A stretch of DNA of 47,587 nucleotides from Bacteroidia bacterium (GTDB lineage Bacteria > Bacteroidota > Bacteroidia > Flavobacteriales > Flavobacteriaceae), in assembly GCA_030431055.1 (NCBI GenBank), contig JAUIJA010000014.1:1-47587 (forward strand). Direction: 5' to 3'. This document shows, one piece after another, positions 25,182 through 32,128 of this stretch (its first letter is position 1; every line of letters begins with the position of its first letter). The notes under the pieces were generated by a model that worked only from the letters and a program-made list of their open reading frames with translations, was not told where the DNA came from and did no database searches. A program made the position numbers and the translations under genes.

Positions 25182-26704
25182 TTTTACGAATTATTTTAGG
25201 CGACCAACTCAACCCGAATCATTCTTGGTTTAAAGAAAAAAATCAAGAAAATTATCTATATGCGATGATGGAATTGCGTTCGGAAACCGATTATGTAATA
25301 CATCATTATAAAAAAGTGGTGGCGTTTTTCGATGCGATGCGAAATTTTCACCATTGGTTGCAAACTCAAAAATTAAATACAGTTTATTATAAACTCACCG
25401 ATAAAGAAAACAAACAGCGTTTTACTGAAAATATTCAGTTTTTAATTGAAAAATACAATATCCAAGAGGTTCACTTTCAATATCCTGATGAAAAAAGATT
25501 GTATGATGAATTCAAAGAACTAAAAAAGAAAAGTTCTATTACAGTAAAAGCTTTTGAAAGCGAACATTTTTATTGTTCGTTACAAGAATTAGCGGAATTT
25601 GGTAAAGAAAAGAAATACGAATTACTAGAAAATTTTTATCGTTATGTAAGGAAGAAGCATCATGTTTTACTTGAAAATGAAAAACCCTTAGGTGGAAAAT
25701 GGAATTATGATGCTGAAAATCGTAACAAATGGAAAGAAGCATTTAAAGTTCCAAAAGTCTTAACCTTTGACAATTCAGTTGATGAAATTATTGCCGATTT
25801 AGAAGTAGCAAAAATTGAAACGTTCGGTCAAAAAACTAAGATTTCTCAATTTCCAAATTCAAGAGAACAAGCATTAACGCAGTTCGATTATTTTTTAAAG
25901 TATCTGTTGCCTCATTTTGGGACGTATCAAGATGCCATGCATACGGAAGAAGTAATGCTTTTTCATTCGAATTTATCATTTGCTTTGAATGTAAAAATGA
26001 TAAGTCCGAAAGAAATTGTAGAGAAAACCGAAGCTTATTTTTATGAAAATCAAGATACAATTGAATTAGCACAAGTTGAAGGTTTTATTCGTCAAATCAT
26101 TGGTTGGCGCGAATATGTTCGAATGATGTATTGGAATCATTTCGACACTATTAAAAAAGGCAATTTTTTTGATTACAATCGAAAATTGCCTGATGTTTAT
26201 TGGACTGGAAAATCAAAAATGAATTGTGTATCAAATTGTGCGCAAAATTCTTTAGATAATGCGTATGCACATCATATTCAGCGATTAATGGTTTTAGGAA
26301 ATTTTGCTTTGCTAATGGAAACAAATCCAGATGAGGTCGATGCATGGTATTTAGGCGTGTATGCAGATGCAATAGAATGGGTGCAATTAACAAACACGCG
26401 GGGCATGAGTCAGTTTGCCGATGGTGGAAAAATAGCAACAAAACCGTACGTTTCTTCCGGAAATTATATCGATAAAATGAGTAACTATTGTACAGAATGT
26501 AGTTACGATAAGAAAACGAAGTATGAAGAAAATAGTTGTCCGTTTAACAGTTTATATTGGAATTTTTTAGATCGAAACAGAGAAAAATTAGAAGATAATA
26601 GAAGAATGAAAATGATGTATGCATTAATGAATAAAATGGATAAAACGGAATTATCAAAAACTTTAATACGAGCAAACCATTTATTAGAAACTAGAAATTT
26701 TTAA
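25178..26704 (+). CDS. Photolyase-related protein of the FeS-type (PhrB/CryB-like) group
   Basis: A 508-residue protein beginning [18 protein letters not shown], the typical opening of the deoxyribodipyrimidine photolyase-related family (PF04244 domain) that includes the bacterial iron-sulfur (6-4) photolyases. Cys residues in NCVSNC, YCTECSYDKK and ENSCPFN supply the four ligands expected for the [4Fe4S] cluster. The conserved region GWREYVRMMYW lies before them. Characterised members use a ribityl-lumazine antenna besides FAD. Having this gene directly after a CRY-DASH gene (ATGA overlap) gives one operon with two unrelated-class repair enzymes, presumably for different lesions. Confidence 0.88.
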   Translation: MILRIILGDQLNPNHSWFKEKNQENYLYAMMELRSETDYVIHHYKKVVAFFDAMRNFHHWLQTQKLNTVYYKLTDKENKQRFTENIQFLIEKYNIQEVHFQYPDEKRLYDEFKELKKKSSITVKAFESEHFYCSLQELAEFGKEKKYELLENFYRYVRKKHHVLLENEKPLGGKWNYDAENRNKWKEAFKVPKVLTFDNSVDEIIADLEVAKIETFGQKTKISQFPNSREQALTQFDYFLKYLLPHFGTYQDAMHTEEVMLFHSNLSFALNVKMISPKEIVEKTEAYFYENQDTIELAQVEGFIRQIIGWREYVRMMYWNHFDTIKKGNFFDYNRKLPDVYWTGKSKMNCVSNCAQNSLDNAYAHHIQRLMVLGNFALLMETNPDEVDAWYLGVYADAIEWVQLTNTRGMSQFADGGKIATKPYVSSGNYIDKMSNYCTECSYDKKTKYEENSCPFNSLYWNFLDRNREKLEDNRRMKMMYALMNKMDKTELSKTLIRANHLLETRNF

Positions 26705-26708
26705 GATT

Positions 26709-26984
26709 TTGGAACTAAATATTGAACAAATCGATCGAATTATTGAAATGGCTTGGGAAGATAGAACACCTTTTGAAGCTATCGAATTTCAATTTGGATT
26801 ACCCGAAAAAGAAGTTATTAAATTAATGCGAACCGAATTAAAACGATCTTCTTTCAATCGTTGGCGCAAACGAGTAAATTCTGGTGTAAGTCAAAAGCAT
26901 TTACACAAACGCAATCCAGAAATTAATCGATTTAAATGCAATTTACAAAGACAAATAACAGGTAATAAAATTAGCAAAAGATGA
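26709..26984 (+). CDS. TIGR03643/DUF2805 family small protein
   Basis: A 91-residue basic protein starting at TTG, with IEQIDRIIEMAWEDRTPFEAIEFQFGLPEKEVIKLMRTEL, an HTH-like helical segment, then a basic tail (FNRWRKRVNSGVSQKH). It matches TIGR03643, a short family repeatedly found with cryptochrome/photolyase genes. The pattern suggests nucleic-acid binding, but no function is established. It starts 4 bases after the photolyase stop and overlaps the SDR gene by 4 bases, so it belongs to the same operon. Confidence 0.78.
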   Translation: MELNIEQIDRIIEMAWEDRTPFEAIEFQFGLPEKEVIKLMRTELKRSSFNRWRKRVNSGVSQKHLHKRNPEINRFKCNLQRQITGNKISKR

Positions 26985-27664
26985 AAACATATTTAATAAT
27001 TGGCGGAAGCAAAGGAATTACAAAAGAAGTAGTAAACCTACTTTCTGCAAATGGTGACTTTTGCTACATGATTTCGCAAACTAAACCCGATTTTGAATAC
27101 AATGGCGAACATTTTTCATTAAATGTTTTACAAGAGGAATTGCCACAATTACCACAAATAGATGGAATCGTTTATGGAGTAGGAACCATTAATTTGAAGC
27201 CTTTTAATCGGTTAACAACGGAAGATTACAAAAATGATATGGAAGTCAATTTTTTTGGTGCAGTAAAAGTTATTCAAAATTATTTGCCTAGTTTAAAAGC
27301 TTCTGAAAGTGCAAGTATCTTGTTGTTTAGTTCAGTAGCGGCACAAAGAGGAATGCCATTTCATGCCAGTATTGCAGCAGCAAAAGGAGCCGTAGAAGGT
27401 TTTACAAAAAGTCTTGCGGCTGAGTTGGCTCCAAAAATTAGAGTAAATGCTATTGCGCCATCAATTGTAAACACACCATTAGCTTCTGGAATTTTGCGAA
27501 ATGAAAAAATTGTAGAAAATATGGAAGCAAAGCACCCTTTAAAAAGAATTTTACAACCCGAAGACGTGGCTCAAACGGTTAAGTTTCTATTAGGAGATAA
27601 TTCGAAAGGAATAACAGGACAAATATTCATTCAAGATAACGGATTAATTTCTCTGAGTTATTGA
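26981..27664 (+). CDS. SDR-family oxidoreductase without the usual catalytic Tyr
   Basis: A 227-residue short-chain dehydrogenase fold: cofactor loop GGSKGIT (8-14), NFFGAV (90-95), catalytic-type Ser in FSSVA (117-118) and Lys135. In the YxxxK motif the Tyr position (131) is Ile: the sequence reads HASIAAAKGAVEG. The C-terminal region GITGQIFIQDNG is normal. This variant is known among photolyase-cluster SDRs. Because folE comes next, a reduction in the pterin route, for a photolyase antenna, is possible (inference). The missing Tyr means that normal SDR chemistry should not be assumed. Confidence 0.82.
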   Translation: MKTYLIIGGSKGITKEVVNLLSANGDFCYMISQTKPDFEYNGEHFSLNVLQEELPQLPQIDGIVYGVGTINLKPFNRLTTEDYKNDMEVNFFGAVKVIQNYLPSLKASESASILLFSSVAAQRGMPFHASIAAAKGAVEGFTKSLAAELAPKIRVNAIAPSIVNTPLASGILRNEKIVENMEAKHPLKRILQPEDVAQTVKFLLGDNSKGITGQIFIQDNGLISLSY

Positions 27665-27692
27665 TCTTTTATAGTAACCAAAAACAAAGGCT

Positions 27693-28367
27693 ATGACAAA
27701 GAATCCAAATTTAATTCAGTTTTCAACTGAAGAAATTGGTGACAATCACTTGTTCACATCTATCGATACACCTTTAAAAGAAGGTGCTTTTTTAATGTCT
27801 GATAAAGATAAGAAAGAGAAAATTTCTTCACATTTTAGAGAAATTATGGAAGTTTTAGGGCTCGATTTAACTGATGATTCCTTGAAAGGAACACCCGATA
27901 GAGTAGCTAAAATGTATGTGGAAGAAATATTTTCTGGATTAAACCCTGAAAATAAACCAAAAGTCTCACTTTTTGAAAATAAATACCAGTATAACCAAAT
28001 GTTGGTTGAAAAAAATATTACTCTTTACTCAAATTGCGAGCATCATTTTGTGCCAATTTATGGTAAAGTACATGTGGCTTATATTTCAAATGGGACAGTT
28101 ATAGGGTTGTCTAAAATTAATAGAATAGTACAATATTTTGCAAAAAGACCTCAAGTTCAAGAGCGTTTAACCATGCAAATAGCTAATGAACTAAAAACAA
28201 TTTTAAAGACTGAAGATGTTGCTGTAATTATAGATGCTAAACATCTATGTGTTTCTTCAAGAGGAATAAAAGATGATTCATCGGCTACAGTTACAAATTA
28301 TTTTGGAGGTGTTTTTCAAAATTCTAATAGAGTGAATGAGCTATTATATCTCATTAAGTCTGATTAA
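27693..28367 (+). CDS. folE: GTP cyclohydrolase I
   Basis: Converts GTP to 7,8-dihydroneopterin triphosphate, the entry to pterins and folate. The 224-residue protein has the zinc ligands Cys115 and His118 (NCEHH) and Cys186 (HLCVSSRG), GTPDRVAKM (67-74) and the KxNRIVxYFAKRPQVQERLT core. The N-terminal 45 residues are variable. Its place at the end of the photolyase cluster suggests supply of a pterin antenna (methenyl-tetrahydrofolate is a common one) as well as folate; the upstream gap to the SDR gene is only 28 bases. The folate route also feeds MetF and MetH in this window. Confidence 0.93.
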   Translation: MTKNPNLIQFSTEEIGDNHLFTSIDTPLKEGAFLMSDKDKKEKISSHFREIMEVLGLDLTDDSLKGTPDRVAKMYVEEIFSGLNPENKPKVSLFENKYQYNQMLVEKNITLYSNCEHHFVPIYGKVHVAYISNGTVIGLSKINRIVQYFAKRPQVQERLTMQIANELKTILKTEDVAVIIDAKHLCVSSRGIKDDSSATVTNYFGGVFQNSNRVNELLYLIKSD

Positions 28368-28392
28368 TAATAAAACAAATCAATTTTATTTT

Positions 28393-28400
28393 TATATTTG
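28393..28400 (+). promoter_or_regulatory. -7 box before the aromatic leader
   Basis: TATATTTG is a consensus -7 box. The predicted start of transcription (about 28407) coincides with the leader GTG codon, so the leader RNA may be leaderless. Confidence 0.5.
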
Positions 28401-28406
28401 TACCCA

Positions 28407-28454
28407 GTGAGTTTCAATATTAAAAATACAGCAAATTTTTGGTGGTTTATATAA
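28407..28454 (+). CDS. Aromatic-rich leader peptide of the DAHP synthase attenuator
   Basis: A 15-codon frame starting at GTG encodes MSFNIKNTANFWWFI. Phe-Trp-Trp-Phe stand together just before the stop codon (28452-28454). It is followed by a terminator located directly in front of the aromatic-pathway gene, so stalling on Phe or Trp codons is the natural reading. The start is uncertain: no ATG is available, the GTG is close to the predicted transcription start, and ATT 28419 is the only other option. Confidence 0.55.
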   Translation: MSFNIKNTANFWWFI

Positions 28455-28515
28455 ACTACGGGTTTTGCTATTAATATAATTTAAAATGTAATCCCGTTTA
28501 TACGGGATTTTTTTA
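28430..28515 (+). promoter_or_regulatory. transcription attenuator of the DAHP synthase gene
   Basis: The terminator is AATCCCGT (28490-28497) with ACGGGATT (28502-28509), loop TTAT, then T's. ACGGG at 28458-28462 can pair with CCCGT (28493-28497) as an antiterminator. AGCAAA (28430-28435) with TTTGCT (28464-28469) gives a third pairing around the leader codons. This is the 1-2, 2-3, 3-4 logic of amino acid attenuators, without the CCGCAGAGGAA motif of the Cys and Met leaders. Confidence 0.65.
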
Positions 28516-28518
28516 TGT

Positions 28519-29601
28519 ATGAATATTTTAACAGAAAATAGAAAATGGTTAGATGATTTTAAATTGAATCATCCATTAGTTATTGCAGGTCCATGTAGTG
28601 CAGAAACGGAAGAACAAGTTTTAAAAATAGCGCATGAATTAAAAAATTCTGACGTTTCAATATTTCGTGCAGGAATTTGGAAACCTAGAACTCGTCCTGG
28701 TGGTTTCGAGGGGGTTGGGGCTATTGGTCTTAAATGGCTACAAAAAGCAAAACAGGAAACAGGATTATTGATTGCTACAGAAGTAGCGAACGCTAACCAT
28801 GTTCAATTAGCTTTAGAACATGATGTCGATGTGCTTTGGATTGGCGCTCGAACTGCAGTGAACCCGTTTGCAGTTCAAGAAATAGCTGATGCACTAAATG
28901 GAACAGATAAAATTGTATTATTGAAAAACCCGGTTAATCCAGATTTGGCTTTGTGGATGGGGGGATTAGAACGATTGTATAACGCTAATATTAAAAACTT
29001 AGGAGTTATTCATCGCGGTTTTTCAACGTATGATAAATCGAAATATAGAAACAATCCAGAATGGCAATTACCAATTGAGTTACAGAGTAAACTTCCTGAT
29101 TTGCCTATAATCTGTGACCCATCTCATATTACAGGAAAGCGGGATATGATTCAAGAAGTTTCTCAACAAGCTTTAGACTTAAATTTCGACGGGTTAATGA
29201 TTGAAACACACTGCGATCCTGATAATGCTTGGAGTGATGCAGCTCAACAAGTTACTCCAGATGTTTTAAAACAAATCTTTATTGATTTAAAAGTTAGAAA
29301 AGCTACCGATGAAGCTGGAGAATTCGTTTCGAAAATGGCAAAAATGCGAACTCAAATTGATGAAATTGACAGGAAAATACTTGAAGTTTTAGGAAGTAGA
29401 ATGAAGATTGCCGAACAAATAGGTGATTTAAAAAAAGGAAAAAATGTAGCTATTTTACAAAACAAACGTTGGACAGAGATCTTAGATAAAATGATTGCAA
29501 TTGGCAATGAGAAAAATCTAAGCAAAGAGTTTATTATGAGTTTATTTAAAGCGATTCATCAAGAAAGTATCAATCATCAAGAGAAAATATATAAAGAATA
29601 A
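28519..29601 (+). CDS. aroG: Bifunctional 3-deoxy-7-phosphoheptulonate synthase/chorismate mutase
   Basis: The 360-residue fusion starts with a KDO8P-synthase-like (type I beta) DAHP synthase: AGPCSAET (23-30), GIWKPRTRPGGFEG, WIGARTAVNPF and DPSHITGKR. From about residue 265 an AroQ-type chorismate mutase follows (RTQIDEIDRKILEVLGSRMKIAEQIG). It joins the first step of the shikimate pathway to the branch leading to Phe and Tyr, and in such fusions prephenate commonly gives feedback control. The aromatic attenuator directly upstream adds control by charged tRNA. The symbol is by function; no other aro gene is adjacent, though aroA is 2.5 kb away. Confidence 0.92.
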   Translation: MNILTENRKWLDDFKLNHPLVIAGPCSAETEEQVLKIAHELKNSDVSIFRAGIWKPRTRPGGFEGVGAIGLKWLQKAKQETGLLIATEVANANHVQLALEHDVDVLWIGARTAVNPFAVQEIADALNGTDKIVLLKNPVNPDLALWMGGLERLYNANIKNLGVIHRGFSTYDKSKYRNNPEWQLPIELQSKLPDLPIICDPSHITGKRDMIQEVSQQALDLNFDGLMIETHCDPDNAWSDAAQQVTPDVLKQIFIDLKVRKATDEAGEFVSKMAKMRTQIDEIDRKILEVLGSRMKIAEQIGDLKKGKNVAILQNKRWTEILDKMIAIGNEKNLSKEFIMSLFKAIHQESINHQEKIYKE

Positions 29602-29627
29602 AAAAGCCCGATTTATCGGGCTTTTTG
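29600..29627. terminator. two-way terminator after the DAHP synthase gene
   Basis: AAAAAGCCCGAT and ATCGGGCTTTTT form the stem; it ends the DAHP synthase gene and the convergent gene on the minus strand. Confidence 0.88.
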
Positions 29628-29631
29628 CTAT

Positions 29632-30087
29632 TTATTGTTTTGGTCTTTTAAAAATATAACGCGTGATAAAAATTCCTTTTCCATCTCCTTTTCCACCTTC
29701 GCTTTCAACGGCGCTAGTAACAAAAGCTAAATCCCAACCTTCTTGGATCATAGTGTTGATTTTTGATGTAATTACGGCGTCGTTAGCGGCAATGTTTTGA
29801 AAACGAATACCACCTAAATTATAAAAGTTCAATAATTTTGTTTCGTCGAAATTTTTAACTCTAATTTCACCTCTGTCACTTTTGTTTCTTTTGTCGTCTT
29901 CTTCTGATCGAGTTGAGGTAAACTCTTTGTAATCACGTTCTTCATTAGTAGAGATTAATCGAGATCTACCCATTCCATTTGGCACAATAGATTCTACACT
30001 TGTAATTACTTTAAATTCGAAAGTTTGCGCTTCGGCCGATAAAAATCCTAAAAAAGCAATTAGGATAAAAAATACATTTTTTTTCAT
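29632..30087 (-). CDS. Secreted protein of unknown function
   Basis: A 151-residue protein with a signal peptide (MKKNVFFILIAFLGFLSAEA, then Q). The mature part is polar and charged (SEEDDKRNKSDRGEIRVKNF) and ends ITRYIFKRPKQ. No family is recognised. The ATG at 30087 is preferred over a TTG at 30111 because it gives a normal signal peptide. The minus-strand -7 box TATGTTTG at 30116-30109 fits this start. Confidence 0.65.
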   Translation of the reverse strand: MKKNVFFILIAFLGFLSAEAQTFEFKVITSVESIVPNGMGRSRLISTNEERDYKEFTSTRSEEDDKRNKSDRGEIRVKNFDETKLLNFYNLGGIRFQNIAANDAVITSKINTMIQEGWDLAFVTSAVESEGGKGDGKGIFITRYIFKRPKQ

Positions 30088-30108
30088 TTTAATTTGATTA
30101 AGTTTTTT

Positions 30109-30146
30109 CAAACATACTAAAAAAAGCCTTAAATAGGTTATATTTG
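30109..30146. promoter_or_regulatory. divergent promoters between 30087(-) and rsgA
   Basis: On the minus strand TATGTTTG (30116-30109) serves the secreted-protein gene. On the plus strand TATATTTG (30139-30146) serves rsgA. Both match TAnnTTTG; -33 boxes are not obvious. Confidence 0.55.
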
Positions 30147-30184
30147 TTTTTAAAATTAATTTAACATTATTACAATAATTACTA

Positions 30185-31141
30185 ATGACAGGAACAGTTT
30201 ACAAATCTACAGGAAGTTGGTACATCGTTAAAGATGAAAATGGACAGTTTGTAAATTGTCGAATCAAAGGAAAATTCCGTATAAAAGGAATAAAAAGTAC
30301 AAACCCTATTGCAGTTGGTGATAAAGTTGAATTTAAACTAGAAGAAAATGCTGATGAGGTTAATGGTGTAATACATACAATTCAAGATAGGAAGAATTAT
30401 ATCATTAGAAAATCGGTTAATCTTTCTAAACAAACACATATTATAGCTTCTAATATAGATGTTGTTTTTTTATTAGTTACAATTGATAATCCAGTTACTA
30501 CAACCAGTTTTATAGATCGATTTTTAGTTACAGCTGAAGCTTACGGAATTGAGGCTATTCTAGTTTTTAATAAGATCGACACACTTAGTCAAGAAGCTTT
30601 AGAAGAGCAAATGTACTTACAAGCTGTTTACTCAAGTATTGGGTATCAATGTTTGCGAGTTTCTGCAAAAGAAGGCAAAGGAATTGAAACTTTAAAAGAT
30701 TTAATGAGAAACAGAGTTTCTATGTTTTCTGGGCATTCTGGTGTAGGAAAATCGACTTTAATTAACACATTAGATGCTAACCTTAATTTAAAAACAGCTG
30801 AAATTTCTGAGCAACACCAACAAGGTCAACACACAACTACTTTTGCGGAGATGTTCGACTTAAATTTCGGAGCAAAAATTATTGACACGCCTGGTATTAG
30901 AGGTTTTGGAATTGTAGATATGGAACCTGAAGAATTAGGTGATTATTTTCCTGAGTTTTTTGCTTTAAAAGATCAATGTAAATTCAATAATTGTTTGCAT
31001 AAAGAAGAGCCAAAATGTGCCGTTAAGGAAGCGTTAGATAACGATGAACTTCCTTGGTCACGTTATCAAAGTTATTTGCAAATTCTAGAAGGAGATGAAG
31101 AAAATTACCGCAATGATATTTATAAAAACGATGATTTTTAA
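30185..31141 (+). CDS. rsgA: Ribosome small-subunit-dependent GTPase A
   Basis: A late 30S assembly factor. It has an N-terminal OB-fold (GTVYKSTGSWYIVKDE), a circularly permuted GTPase domain (FNKID before the P-loop GHSGVGKST, then DTPGIRGFG) and the C-terminal zinc knuckle CKFNNCLHKEEPKC. The 318-residue length is typical. It heads a tight run, rsgA-dtd-small ORF-mazG-like-aroA, with spacings of 0, -4, +1 and -1 bases. Confidence 0.94.
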   Translation: MTGTVYKSTGSWYIVKDENGQFVNCRIKGKFRIKGIKSTNPIAVGDKVEFKLEENADEVNGVIHTIQDRKNYIIRKSVNLSKQTHIIASNIDVVFLLVTIDNPVTTTSFIDRFLVTAEAYGIEAILVFNKIDTLSQEALEEQMYLQAVYSSIGYQCLRVSAKEGKGIETLKDLMRNRVSMFSGHSGVGKSTLINTLDANLNLKTAEISEQHQQGQHTTTFAEMFDLNFGAKIIDTPGIRGFGIVDMEPEELGDYFPEFFALKDQCKFNNCLHKEEPKCAVKEALDNDELPWSRYQSYLQILEGDEENYRNDIYKNDDF

Positions 31142-31594
31142 ATGAAAATAGTTTTACAAAGAGTTTCCGAAGCATCTGTTACCATATTGAACGAAAGAGT
31201 TGCTGAGATAAATAAAGGTTTGCTAATTTTATTGGGAATTGAAGAACAAGACTCACAAGAAGATATCGATTGGCTTTGTAAGAAAATAATAAACTTGAGA
31301 ATTTTTCCCGATGAAAATGATGTAATGAATTTATCGGTGAAGGATATAAACGGCGAGATTATTGTCGTGAGCCAATTTACACTTCACGCTTCAACCAAAA
31401 AAGGAAACCGACCAAGTTATATAAAAGCTGCTAAACCTGATGTTGCAATTCCAATGTATGAAAAGTTTATTGAAAGGTTAGAAGAAGATTTTGGTAAAAA
31501 AATTCAAACAGGACAATTCGGTGCCGATATGAAAGTTAGTTTAATTAATGACGGACCAGTAACTATAATTATAGATTCAAAAAATAAAGAATGA
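31142..31594 (+). CDS. dtd: D-aminoacyl-tRNA deacylase
   Basis: Removes D-amino acids, and glycine misplaced on tRNA-Ala, from tRNA. The 150-residue protein has the SQFTLHASTKKGNRPSY active-site stretch and the C-terminal NDGPVTIIID with the Gly-Pro pair that enforces chirality. It begins immediately after the rsgA stop and overlaps the next small ORF by 4 bases (ATGA). Confidence 0.94.
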   Translation: MKIVLQRVSEASVTILNERVAEINKGLLILLGIEEQDSQEDIDWLCKKIINLRIFPDENDVMNLSVKDINGEIIVVSQFTLHASTKKGNRPSYIKAAKPDVAIPMYEKFIERLEEDFGKKIQTGQFGADMKVSLINDGPVTIIIDSKNKE

Positions 31595-31800
31595 TTAAAT
31601 ATTTAATTAGAATTACACTAAAAATTATTTTTATGTTTCCAGTTGTTTTTGGAATAATAACACTGTCTGATTATTGTTTAGGATATCATAACAAGTTAAT
31701 AATAATAACTTTTTCAGTTCTAATGTTTCTATTTTTAGAAAGGATACTTGTTAGGGTTTACGGATTTAAAGTTGAGAATTTTATTAATAAATGGTTATAA
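31591..31800 (+). CDS. Small two-helix membrane protein
   Basis: A 69-residue frame with two hydrophobic helices (about 8-28 and 35-54), a basic N-terminus and the end FKVENFINKWL. It overlaps dtd by 4 bases and sits one base before the mazG-like gene, so it is almost certainly translated. No family recognised. Confidence 0.6.
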   Translation: MIKYLIRITLKIIFMFPVVFGIITLSDYCLGYHNKLIIITFSVLMFLFLERILVRVYGFKVENFINKWL

Positions 31801-31801
31801 C

Positions 31802-32128
31802 ATGAACATAAAAAATGCACAACTAGAAGTTGATAATTGGATTAAAGAACATGGCGTTCGTTATTTTAACGAATTGACTAACATGGCGCAATTAACGGAA
31901 GAAGTTGGTGAAGTGGCGCGAATAATTGCCCGACGTTATGGCGAACAATCAGAAAAAGAAAGCGATAAAAACAAAGACTTAGGTGAAGAACTAGCCGATG
32001 TAGTTTTTGTCGTAATGTGCTTGGCAAATCAAACTGGAGTAGATTTACAAGCGGCTTTCGATAAAAAAATGGATGTAAAAACTAAACGCGATCACGACCG
32101 TCATCACAATAATGAAAAGTTGAAATAG
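31802..32128 (+). CDS. MazG-like nucleotide pyrophosphohydrolase
   Basis: A 108-residue all-helical protein with the metal-binding motif EEVGEVAR and the second acidic motif DLGEELADVVF, as in the compact MazG/dUTPase-like superfamily that hydrolyses non-standard or excess NTPs. The single-domain length fits the short housecleaning forms. The ATG at 31802 follows the previous stop by one base; an in-frame upstream ATG at 31748 would overlap the small membrane gene by over 50 bases and is not used. Its stop overlaps the aroA GTG start by one base (TAGTG). Confidence 0.85.
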   Translation: MNIKNAQLEVDNWIKEHGVRYFNELTNMAQLTEEVGEVARIIARRYGEQSEKESDKNKDLGEELADVVFVVMCLANQTGVDLQAAFDKKMDVKTKRDHDRHHNNEKLK

